From Advenella sp048381675 (GTDB lineage Bacteria; Pseudomonadota; Gammaproteobacteria; Burkholderiales; Burkholderiaceae_B), in NCBI RefSeq assembly GCF_048381675.1, contig NZ_JBLWIS010000008.1, forward strand, positions 80,404-144,403: a DNA stretch of 64,000 bases, in the 5' to 3' direction. The notes beneath the pieces are model-generated. The model worked only from the letters and a program-made list of their open reading frames with translations. It was not told where the DNA came from and did no database searches. How positions within the stretch are numbered: the first letter of the stretch is position 1; each line of letters opens with the position of its first letter. The position numbers and the translations under genes are program-made. This document shows, one piece after another, positions 1-7,039 of this stretch.

Positions 1-76
1 TTACTCATTAACGGTAACCGGTTATGAATCTGCCTCTCAATGAATTTGCCACTTACTCTGAATAATAGGAAGCGTT

Positions 77-610
77 ATGAAACCTTATACATTAGCCCCT
101 GATCTTAATGGCGAAGGCCTGCATATTGGCATCGTATGTGCCCGCTTTAGCGAAGAAATCGGTTTTGCCGAACTGGAAGCTTGCCTGCAGGAACTGGGCG
201 AACTGGGCGTTGATGAACGTGACATCATGGTTGTTACCGTTCCTGGTGCCCTTGAGGTTGGCCTTACATTGGCGCAAATGGCAGAAACTTTCGAATTTGA
301 TGCATTGATTGCGTTGGGTGCGGTTATTCGTGGTGAAACCTATCACTTCGAGATTGTCAGCAATGAAAGCGCGGCGGCTATTACACGGGTCGCGCTGGAT
401 ACCAATATTCCTATCGCAAACGGTATCTTGACAACGGAAAACGATGAGCAGGCCCAGGTACGCGCGGCCCAGAAAGGCAAGGATTGTGCCCAGGTTGCCG
501 TTGAAATGGCCAATTTGTCTGCTGCTTTGGTACCCGAAGCGGAAGATGACGAAGATTATGAAGACGATGATCGTGATGATGACGATTTCGACGATGAAGA
601 TGATAAATAG
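77..610 (+). CDS. ribH: 6,7-dimethyl-8-ribityllumazine synthase
   Basis: Lumazine synthase condenses 5-amino-6-ribitylamino-uracil with dihydroxybutanone phosphate in the penultimate step of riboflavin synthesis. The 177-residue protein carries the family block GAVIRGETYHFEIV at residues 81-94, with H90 as the expected catalytic histidine. An AGGAAG ribosome site precedes the ATG. The catalytic body ends near residue 153, and a 24-residue tail of almost pure Asp/Glu (154-177) follows, which is unusual for this family. nusB starts 8 nt downstream, a common ribH-nusB pairing. The preceding rib gene lies outside the window. Confidence 0.97.
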   Translation: MKPYTLAPDLNGEGLHIGIVCARFSEEIGFAELEACLQELGELGVDERDIMVVTVPGALEVGLTLAQMAETFEFDALIALGAVIRGETYHFEIVSNESAAAITRVALDTNIPIANGILTTENDEQAQVRAAQKGKDCAQVAVEMANLSAALVPEAEDDEDYEDDDRDDDDFDDEDDK

Positions 611-618
611 GATATCGA

Positions 619-1083
619 GTGATTGATAAAAATAAAATGAACAACAGAAGTGCCCGTCGTCGCGCACGTGAATTTGCCCTGCAGGGCATTTACGCGTGGC
701 TGATCAGTGGTGATACGGATCTGCGTGAGGCGGGTGCTATCGATGCCCATATTCAGGAAGATAAAGACTTTGGCGATGCGGACAGGGTCTGGTTCAAGAC
801 ACTGTTACACGGTGTTTTTGCCGAGGCGCCCATGCTTCGTGAACAATTTACGCCCTATATAGACCGTCCACTCGAGGAGTTGTCTCCGATCGAGCACGGA
901 ATCCTCCTGATTGGCAGCTACGAGCTGATCAAGCATGTGGAAGTTCCTTATAAAGTGGCCATTAACGAAGCAGTAGAGCTGGCTAAAGAGTTTGGCGGCA
1001 CCGATGGCTTCAAGTTTGTCAACGGCGTACTCGACAAACTGGCGGCTCAAGTCAGGGCGGCTGAAGTCAACTCTGGCCGTTAA
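619..1083 (+). CDS. nusB: Transcription antitermination factor NusB
   Basis: NusB binds BoxA RNA with S10/NusE in rRNA antitermination complexes. The 154-residue product has the Arg-rich N-terminus (RSARRRAREFALQ) and the conserved LSPIEHGILLIGSYEL and FVNGVLDKLA segments of the all-helical fold. The longest reading starts at GTG 619; an in-frame ATG at 637 (residue 7) is an alternative that keeps the whole Arg-rich helix. It lies between ribH and thiL with very short gaps, so all three are probably co-transcribed. Confidence 0.96.
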   Translation: MIDKNKMNNRSARRRAREFALQGIYAWLISGDTDLREAGAIDAHIQEDKDFGDADRVWFKTLLHGVFAEAPMLREQFTPYIDRPLEELSPIEHGILLIGSYELIKHVEVPYKVAINEAVELAKEFGGTDGFKFVNGVLDKLAAQVRAAEVNSGR

Positions 1084-1089
1084 CCGTTA

Positions 1090-2064
1090 ATGGCCGGGGA
1101 ATTTGATTTAATCAGGCAGTTTTTTACACGCTCGGCCCCAACAGTTCTTGTTGGGGTGGGTGACGATTGTGCCGTGTTTGATGTGCCAGCCGGCGCACAA
1201 CTGGCTACCAGCACCGACTTGTTGCTGGAAGGGCGTCACTTTTTTTCTGATGTTGATCCATTCAAATTGGGTCATAAGGCCTTGGCAGTCAACCTGTCCG
1301 ACCTGGGGGCCATGGGCGCCAAGCCCATTGGCTGTCTCTTGGGTTTGGGCTTACCTAATTTCAATGCGCCGTGGCTTGAGCGTTTTTCTGCCGGCTTTCA
1401 TGAGCTGGCGGCTAAACATGGTTGTCCGCTCATTGGTGGTGATACTACCCGTAGCGAACAAGGCATAGTTATCAGTGTTACGGTATTCGGTTCGGTTTCG
1501 CCGCCGTTCCTAACTCGTGGCAGTGCCCATGAGGGTGATGATATTTGGGTTTCCGGGGCATTGGGGGCTGCTGATGTAGCCTTGGCCTTATTGATGAAAG
1601 CTCAACAGGGTGAAACATTAAGCGGCCCAGAGCAAGGCTTGCTGCAGAAAACCCGTGCCTGGCTGGAAATGCCGGTGCCCCGGGTTGAGCTTGGGCTGGC
1701 ACTGCGTAACCTTGCCTATGCCGTCATTGATATTTCTGATGGTTTGCTGCAAGATTTGAATCATATCTTGCAGGCTAGCAACAAGGGGGCGCTTCTATAT
1801 GTCAGCCAAATACCGGTTAATCCGGCCATCGCAGGCCTTGACCAGGCACAAAAATTAAAATCAGTGCTGGGCGGTGGGGATGTTTATGAGTTATGCTTTA
1901 CTGCACCGGTGTCTGCCCGGGAAAAAATCCGTACTGTGGGTGATGAATTAGGTATTTCATTAAGCATGATCGGCTCTGTCACAACGGGCCATGGACTTAA
2001 AGTACTGGATGAAGATTTAATTGAAATTCGCGATCTGCCTTCGGGATTTGATCATTTTCGTTAA
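1090..2064 (+). CDS. thiL: Thiamine-monophosphate kinase
   Basis: ThiL phosphorylates thiamine monophosphate to the diphosphate cofactor using ATP. The 324-residue length is typical. Metal and nucleotide motifs are visible: VGVGDDCAVF (21-30), STDLLLEGRHF (41-51), NLSDLGAMGAKP (68-79), GGDTTRSE (117-124) and DISDGLLQDL in the second half. The ATG is only 6 nt after the nusB stop with no clear Shine-Dalgarno, so translation is probably coupled to nusB. Confidence 0.96.
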   Translation: MAGEFDLIRQFFTRSAPTVLVGVGDDCAVFDVPAGAQLATSTDLLLEGRHFFSDVDPFKLGHKALAVNLSDLGAMGAKPIGCLLGLGLPNFNAPWLERFSAGFHELAAKHGCPLIGGDTTRSEQGIVISVTVFGSVSPPFLTRGSAHEGDDIWVSGALGAADVALALLMKAQQGETLSGPEQGLLQKTRAWLEMPVPRVELGLALRNLAYAVIDISDGLLQDLNHILQASNKGALLYVSQIPVNPAIAGLDQAQKLKSVLGGGDVYELCFTAPVSAREKIRTVGDELGISLSMIGSVTTGHGLKVLDEDLIEIRDLPSGFDHFR

Positions 2065-2109
2065 TATAATTAACCTCATGTACTTATCATTAAAAGAACA
2101 CATTCGCTA

Positions 2110-2670
2110 ATGGATCAAAGTAACCCCCAGCAACAATCAGTTTTTCGCCGCAGGTCTCTAAGTAACAAGAAAAACCCGGTCAATTGGCCCAGTTTTTCAT
2201 GGGTAACCGGCAATATTCATCGATTTTGTGCGTTTGGCTTGGGTTCAGGTTTATTGCGGCCCGCTTCAGGAACCTGGGGAACGCTGCTTGCCTGGCTGTT
2301 ATGGTGGCCATTGCATCAGGTTCTGGGTGGCGAGTGGTTAATGGGCCTGTTTTTGCTGTTTGCGTTTTTATATGGTACCTATTGCTGCCACTATACCGCC
2401 AAGGAACTGAAAACCGATGACCACGGTGGTATTGTGTGGGATGAATTCGTGGCGTTCTGGCTTGTGCTGTTTATCATTGCTCCCATGAACCTGGTATGGC
2501 AATTGGTTGCTTTTGTGTTATTTCGTTTCTTTGATATTGTAAAACCGTCTCCAATCCGTTATTTTGATGCAAAGTTAAAAAACGGTTTTGGCATTATGTG
2601 GGATGACCTGCTTGCTTCGGCCTATACGCTGTTTGTGCTTGCCATCCTGATGCGTCTGGTTGGTATCTGA
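2110..2670 (+). CDS. pgpA: Phosphatidylglycerophosphatase A
   Basis: PgpA dephosphorylates phosphatidylglycerophosphate to phosphatidylglycerol in the inner membrane. The 186-residue protein has a polar 30-residue N-terminus, then the family landmarks GLLRPASGTWGT (48-59), DDHGGIVWDE (103-112), FRFFDIVKPSPI (138-149) and GIMWDDLLAS (161-170). Hydrophobic segments lie between them, consistent with about four membrane helices. thiL-pgpA adjacency is widespread in proteobacteria and supports the call. Confidence 0.95.
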   Translation: MDQSNPQQQSVFRRRSLSNKKNPVNWPSFSWVTGNIHRFCAFGLGSGLLRPASGTWGTLLAWLLWWPLHQVLGGEWLMGLFLLFAFLYGTYCCHYTAKELKTDDHGGIVWDEFVAFWLVLFIIAPMNLVWQLVAFVLFRFFDIVKPSPIRYFDAKLKNGFGIMWDDLLASAYTLFVLAILMRLVGI

Positions 2671-2721
2671 AGGTTAAGCCGGTTTTAGTGTCTATCCAAA
2701 ATTGGTATTTTCGGGGGCGTC

Positions 2722-3234
2722 ATGACAGAATATTCAGAACAGGAATTTGTGGCGGCAAGCCGCTTGGGTGAAATACTAAAAGCCAAGGGGTGGTTGCTTG
2801 GCACGGCCGAGTCATGTACCGGTGGCTTGCTGGCAGGGGCTATTACCTCTGTTTCAGGGTCAAGTGAATGGTTTGATCGCGGTTTTGTGACCTACACGAA
2901 TGAATCCAAAATAGAGTCCCTGGATGTCAATGAGCAGGCATTGCAAAAATTTGGTGCCGTCAGTGAGCAGGTGGCGATTGAAATGGCTGAAGGAGTACTG
3001 AATCGGGCGACCACGGCCACTTGTGCAATTAGTACTACAGGTATTGCCGGTCCCACAGGGGGCACCGAGGGCAAGCCGGTAGGAATGGTGTGTTTTGCGA
3101 TTGCTTACCGAAAGAAAGAGGGTATTGTGACTTTGCCCTTTACGCGGCAATTTGCCGGAGACAGAACGCAGGTGCGGCGGCAGTCGGTGTTATTTGCGTT
3201 AACTACCGCCAGCAAGATTCTGGAAGAAAATTAA
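2722..3234 (+). CDS. pncC: Nicotinamide-nucleotide amidohydrolase, CinA C-terminal family
   Basis: The stand-alone CinA C-terminal domain deamidates nicotinamide mononucleotide to nicotinate mononucleotide in pyridine nucleotide salvage. The 170-residue protein has the catalytic segment GTAESCTGGLLA (27-38, candidate nucleophile S31) and TTGIAGPTGGTEGKPVG in the second half, both diagnostic for the family. The N-terminal molybdopterin-binding-like domain of full-length CinA is absent, as in E. coli PncC. It follows pgpA and ends before a terminator hairpin, so it is probably the last gene of the ribH-pncC unit. Confidence 0.93.
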   Translation: MTEYSEQEFVAASRLGEILKAKGWLLGTAESCTGGLLAGAITSVSGSSEWFDRGFVTYTNESKIESLDVNEQALQKFGAVSEQVAIEMAEGVLNRATTATCAISTTGIAGPTGGTEGKPVGMVCFAIAYRKKEGIVTLPFTRQFAGDRTQVRRQSVLFALTTASKILEEN

Positions 3235-3275
3235 CCTTGCCTCCTTGCCCTTAAAGGGCGGGGCAGCTTGGTAGT

Positions 3276-3314
3276 GCCTGTGTTGTGATTTGAATCGCAA
3301 CACAGGCATTTTTA
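3276..3314 (+). terminator. Intrinsic terminator after pncC
   Basis: A perfect 10-bp stem (GCCTGTGTTG at 3276-3285 paired with CAACACAGGC at 3298-3307, 12-nt loop) is followed by ATTTTTA. It ends immediately before the stop codon of the convergent pyrF. Only the + direction has a U-tract. Confidence 0.85.
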
Positions 3315-4148
3315 TTAGCGGGTTTCAATTGCACGAGCCGCATTGATGGCATCGCGTGTTTGCAGGGCTACGGTTGCGGCGGCCTCTTGCCAGTCGTCAC
3401 CGCAGCTGGCGTACAGAATGGCACGGGAAGAGTTAATCATCATGCCAGTAGAGCGGGCGTTTTGGCCAGCGTGTACGGTACTGTTGATATCACCACCTTG
3501 GGCACCAATGCCGGGTACCAGCAAAGGAACGTCATCGCCTACCCTGGCACGAACTTTTTTAAGTTCCTCAGGAAAGGTTGCGCCAACCACCAGGCCGCAT
3601 TGGCCATGACGGTTCCATTTTTCTGCTACTAAAGAAGCGACGTGCAGGTACAAGGGTTCACCGCTTGAGGATTCAAAAAACTGCAGGTCGGACCCACCCG
3701 GATTTGAGGTGCGGCATAAAATAATCACGCCCTTGTTCTGCCATGCCAGGTAGGGTTCAATTGAATCAAAGCCCATATAAGGATTAACTGTTACGGCATC
3801 GGCCTGGTAGCGCTTGTAGGCTTCCTTGGCGTAATGTTCTGCGGTGGTGCCGATATCGCCACGCTTTGAATCCAGCACGAGTGGCAGATGGGGGTAGGTT
3901 TTGTGAATATAGTCACAAAGTGCCTCCAGTTGTTCTTCGGCGCTTTCGGAAGCGAAATAGGCAATTTGTGGTTTAAATCCGCAAACATAGGGTGCAGTGG
4001 CATCAACAATGCCTTTGCAAAAATCAAATATGGCTTGTTTGCTTTGTTGGATGCAGGGGGGGAAGCGGTTTGGATCGGGGTCAAGTCCTACCATCAATAA
4101 GGAGTTGCTATTTTTCCAGGCGGCTTCCAGTTTTTCGGTAAAAGTCAT
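3315..4148 (-). CDS. pyrF: Orotidine 5'-phosphate decarboxylase, type 2
   Basis: It decarboxylates OMP to UMP, the last step of de novo pyrimidine synthesis. The 277-residue length and LDSKRGDIGTT at 92-102 (catalytic Asp/Lys with D93, K95, D98) place it in the longer type 2 subfamily rather than the roughly 240-residue E. coli type. GLDPDPNRFP at 21-30 and LLVPGIGAQGG near the C-terminus are also typical of the family. dgkA lies 6 nt upstream on the same strand, and the two are probably co-transcribed. Confidence 0.96.
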   Translation of the reverse strand: MTFTEKLEAAWKNSNSLLMVGLDPDPNRFPPCIQQSKQAIFDFCKGIVDATAPYVCGFKPQIAYFASESAEEQLEALCDYIHKTYPHLPLVLDSKRGDIGTTAEHYAKEAYKRYQADAVTVNPYMGFDSIEPYLAWQNKGVIILCRTSNPGGSDLQFFESSSGEPLYLHVASLVAEKWNRHGQCGLVVGATFPEELKKVRARVGDDVPLLVPGIGAQGGDINSTVHAGQNARSTGMMINSSRAILYASCGDDWQEAAATVALQTRDAINAARAIETR

Positions 4149-4154
4149 ACTAAA

Positions 4155-4544
4155 TCAAATAAATGGGTCGATTGCAATGGCAATCCAGACGATGGTGGTA
4201 AATACAATTGCGAGCATGACAGCAGCGCTGCCGAGATCTTTTGCACGCCCCAGTAGTGGATGATGTTCCAGGCTGATCTGATCGGCCAGGGCTTCTAGGG
4301 CGGAATTCAGCAATTCAACAATCAGGACACCAACCAGTGTTGCCAGCAGGAACAGGGTTTCAAGCAGGGTGCGGCCCACATAGAACGCCAAGGGCGTCAT
4401 GATGGCGCACAAGAGTAATTCCTGGCGAAATGCGGCTTCATGCTTGAAGGCGGCCTTTAAGCCCTGTGCGGAATATTGCGCTGCTTTAAAAATGCGCTGT
4501 ATACCACTTTTGCTTTTAAACGGAGATTCATTAGGTGAGGTCAT
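4155..4544 (-). CDS. dgkA: Diacylglycerol kinase
   Basis: DgkA is a small integral membrane kinase that recycles diacylglycerol to phosphatidic acid, for example during membrane-derived oligosaccharide synthesis. The 129 residues contain the signature ELLNSALEALAD (77-88) with the catalytic Glu/Asn region, plus HPLLGRAKDLGSAAV. Three hydrophobic helices are visible, at roughly 44-57, 62-78 and 108-126. The N-terminal 20 residues are a polar extension. It precedes pyrF by 6 nt. Confidence 0.95.
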   Translation of the reverse strand: MTSPNESPFKSKSGIQRIFKAAQYSAQGLKAAFKHEAAFRQELLLCAIMTPLAFYVGRTLLETLFLLATLVGVLIVELLNSALEALADQISLEHHPLLGRAKDLGSAAVMLAIVFTTIVWIAIAIDPFI

Positions 4545-4669
4545 GGATTTAAAAGTAAAAAGGTACTTGCAACCGGCAAATTGTTACGGTTGATGTTCAA
4601 TGCATCACAGGTGTTATTGTAGTGCAACTTGCTTGCCAGACCCTTCAATATGCGCTTGGACAGAAAAGA

Positions 4670-4695
4670 AAAACCCGGGCCATGGCCCGGGTTGA
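4670..4695 (-). terminator. Terminator of the groESL operon
   Basis: A perfect 22-bp palindrome spans 4672-4693 (arms AACCCGGGCCA and TGGCCCGGGTT). On the minus strand it is followed by TTTTTCTTTTC. It lies about 50 nt beyond the groEL stop, as expected for an intrinsic terminator. Confidence 0.9.
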
Positions 4696-4743
4696 TATCG
4701 CTACACGGAGGAACGGAGTCCTCCGTTTCGTGAAATGGACAGA

Positions 4744-6390
4744 TTAGAATCCGCCCATTCCACCCATACCGCCCATGCCGCCCATATCAGGCATTGCAGC
4801 AGCAGGTTTGTCTTCTACGATTTCGCAAATGGCGGCTTCTGTGGTCAGCAACAGGCTGGCTACAGATGCTGCGTTTTGCAGTGCTGTGCGGGTTACTTTG
4901 GTTGGGTCCAGAACACCTTGCTCAACCAGATCACCGTATTCACCGGTAGCGGCGTTGTAGCCAAAGTTGCCTGTACCATTTGCCACATTGTTAACCACAA
5001 CGCTAGGCTCATCACCAGCGTTGGCAACGATAGTGCGCAATGGGGCTTCGATGGCACGCAGGATCAGCTTGATACCAGCGTCTTGATCAGCGTTGGAACC
5101 AGTCAGGCCTTTGATTGCGTTTTTGGCACGGATCAGGGCAACACCGCCGCCAGGAACAATACCTTCTTCAACCGCAGCGCGAGTTGCATGCAGGGCATCT
5201 TCAACACGTGCTTTTTTCTCTTTCATTTCAACTTCGGTGGCAGCACCTACGCGGATAACGGCAACACCGCCTGCCAGTTTGGCAACGCGCTCTTGCAGTT
5301 TTTCACGATCGTAGTCAGAAGTGGCTTCTTCGATTTGGGTGCGGATTTGTTTAACGCGTGCTTCGATGTTTGCGCTAACGCCAGCACCGTCGATGATGGT
5401 GGTGTTTTCTTTGCCCACTTCGATGCGTTTTGCCTGGCCCAGATCTTCGATCGTGGCTTTTTCCAGAGACATGCCGGTTTCTTCAGAGATAACGGTACCG
5501 CCGGTCAGGATGGCGATATCTTCCAGCATGGCTTTACGACGATCACCAAAACCAGGTGCTTTAACAGCGGTGGTTTTCAGGATGCCGCGGATGTTGTTGA
5601 CAACCAGTGTTGCCAGTGCTTCGCCTTCAACGTCTTCAGCGATGATCAGCAGAGGACGGCTTGATTTGGCAACTTGTTCCAGTACGGGCAGCAGGTCACG
5701 GATATTGCTGATTTTTTTGTCGAAAATCAGGATGAATGGGTCTTCCAGGGCAGCAACCTGTTTTTCCTGGTTGTTGATGAAGTAGGGAGACAGGTAGCCA
5801 CGGTCGAATTGCATACCTTCAACAACGTCAAGTTCGTTTTCCAGTGATTTGCCGTCTTCGACAGTGATAACGCCTTCTTTACCTACTTTGTCCATGGCGT
5901 TGGCAATGATGTCACCAATAGAAGAATCGCTGTTGGCAGAAATAGAGCCAACTTGGGCGATTTCTTTGCTGGTGGTGCAAGGCTTAGACAGATTTTTCAG
6001 TTCTTCGATTGCAGCGGCAACGGCTTTGTCGATACCGCGTTTCAGATCCATTGGGTTGATGCCGGCGGCAACGTATTTCAGGCCTTCTTCTACAACAGCT
6101 TGAGCCAATACGGTTGCGGTTGTGGTACCGTCACCGGCGTTGTCGGAAGTTTTTGAAGCAACTTCTTTAACCAGTTGTGCACCGATGTTTTCAAATTTGT
6201 CTTTCAGTTCGATTTCTTTAGCAACAGAAACACCGTCTTTGGTAACAGTAGGAGCACCGAAAGAGCGCTCGAGAACTACGTTACGGCCTTTAGGGCCCAG
6301 TGTTGTTTTAACAGCGTTTGCCAGTGTGTTTACACCACGCACGATACGAACGCGTGCGTCGTCACCGAATAATACTTGCTTTGCAGCCAT
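4744..6390 (-). CDS. groEL: Chaperonin GroEL (Hsp60)
   Basis: GroEL is the 60-kDa chaperonin that folds proteins in a double heptameric ring with GroES. The 548-residue protein begins MAAKQVLFGDDAR and ends in the Gly-Gly-Met repeat tail (MGGMGGMGGMGGF). It carries ATP-site motifs TLGPKGRNVVLE and GDGTTTATVLAQA near the N-terminus and GIVPGGGVALIR in the C-terminal equatorial domain. It follows groES by 64 nt. The long open frame on the opposite strand is a codon-usage shadow. Confidence 0.99.
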   Translation of the reverse strand: MAAKQVLFGDDARVRIVRGVNTLANAVKTTLGPKGRNVVLERSFGAPTVTKDGVSVAKEIELKDKFENIGAQLVKEVASKTSDNAGDGTTTATVLAQAVVEEGLKYVAAGINPMDLKRGIDKAVAAAIEELKNLSKPCTTSKEIAQVGSISANSDSSIGDIIANAMDKVGKEGVITVEDGKSLENELDVVEGMQFDRGYLSPYFINNQEKQVAALEDPFILIFDKKISNIRDLLPVLEQVAKSSRPLLIIAEDVEGEALATLVVNNIRGILKTTAVKAPGFGDRRKAMLEDIAILTGGTVISEETGMSLEKATIEDLGQAKRIEVGKENTTIIDGAGVSANIEARVKQIRTQIEEATSDYDREKLQERVAKLAGGVAVIRVGAATEVEMKEKKARVEDALHATRAAVEEGIVPGGGVALIRAKNAIKGLTGSNADQDAGIKLILRAIEAPLRTIVANAGDEPSVVVNNVANGTGNFGYNAATGEYGDLVEQGVLDPTKVTRTALQNAASVASLLLTTEAAICEIVEDKPAAAMPDMGGMGGMGGMGGF

Positions 6391-6454
6391 TTTGAATTCC
6401 TTGATTGTATTTGAGTACTGTCTGCTTTAATTGCAGACAAAATATGCATTAAAA

Positions 6455-6742
6455 TTAAGCAACTACCGCAAGAATTTCGTCTTCGCGGATAACCAGTAGT
6501 TCTTCGCCGTCTACTTTAACGGACTGGCCAGCATATTTACCGAACAATACTTTGTCGCCAACTTTAAGGTCTACAGGCAATACTTTGCCGTCTTCTGTTT
6601 TTTTGCCTGGACCAACAGCAATAACTTCACCTTGATCAGGTTTTTCAGCTGCGCTGTCAGGGATAACAATGCCTGATGCTGTTTTTAGCTCGTTGTCTAG
6701 GCGCTTGATAATCACGCGGTCTTGCAAAGGACGCAATGCCAT
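6455..6742 (-). CDS. groES: Co-chaperonin GroES
   Basis: GroES is the 10-kDa lid of the GroEL cage. The 95-residue protein starts MALRPLQDRVIIKRL. It has a mobile-loop region around residues 16-33 (NELKTASGIVIPDSAAEKP) and KVLFGKYAGQSVKVDGEE in the second half. A clear AGGAG ribosome site precedes the ATG. The operator upstream is a consensus CIRCE element. Confidence 0.99.
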   Translation of the reverse strand: MALRPLQDRVIIKRLDNELKTASGIVIPDSAAEKPDQGEVIAVGPGKKTEDGKVLPVDLKVGDKVLFGKYAGQSVKVDGEELLVIREDEILAVVA

Positions 6743-6798
6743 GGAGAAACTCCTGTTTCTTAGTAAGTTAAATTAAAAAATCGTTAAGGCAGCGATTG

Positions 6799-6825
6799 TT
6801 AGCACTCGTTGCCCTTGAGTGCTAA
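6799..6825 (-). promoter_or_regulatory. CIRCE operator of groESL
   Basis: The consensus TTAGCACTC-N9-GAGTGCTAA is present without mismatch at 6799-6825, 57 nt upstream of the groES start. CIRCE is the binding site of the heat-shock repressor HrcA, so groESL is expected to be HrcA-controlled. hrcA itself is not in the window. Confidence 0.95.
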
Positions 6826-6872
6826 TTATAAGGACGATACTGAAATTTTCAAGAGGTGAATTTTGAAATGTT

Positions 6873-6947
6873 ACATTTTTGTCGAGGATGTCGATTTTTG
6901 TTGTCGAATCCCAGGTGTGTGATTTTCAAACTAAACGCCAATCTACA
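6873..6947. repeat. Upstream copy of a dispersed repeat flanking the ycaO-like gene
   Basis: This stretch (ACATTTTTGTCGAGGATG at its start and AAACGCCAATC near its end) recurs in altered spacing downstream of the OsmC-YcaO gene. The 24-nt end at 6924-6947 matches 9689-9712 at 20 of 24 positions. It also holds several GTCGA pentamers. It lies in the 297-nt gap between groES and the ycaO-like gene and probably includes that gene's promoter region. Confidence 0.5.
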
Positions 6948-7039
6948 TTTGCGATATGCAGCGAATTATTACACGGTACCCGCGTGGTGACGGATAATAG
7001 CGGCTACATCATTTTTAATACCATTTTTAGGATCCCCTC

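Noticed and set aside
4735..5664. 309-codon open frame opposite groEL
   Set aside because: It mirrors groEL codons in the other strand, has a Cys/Phe/Ala-rich unnatural composition and no ribosome site.
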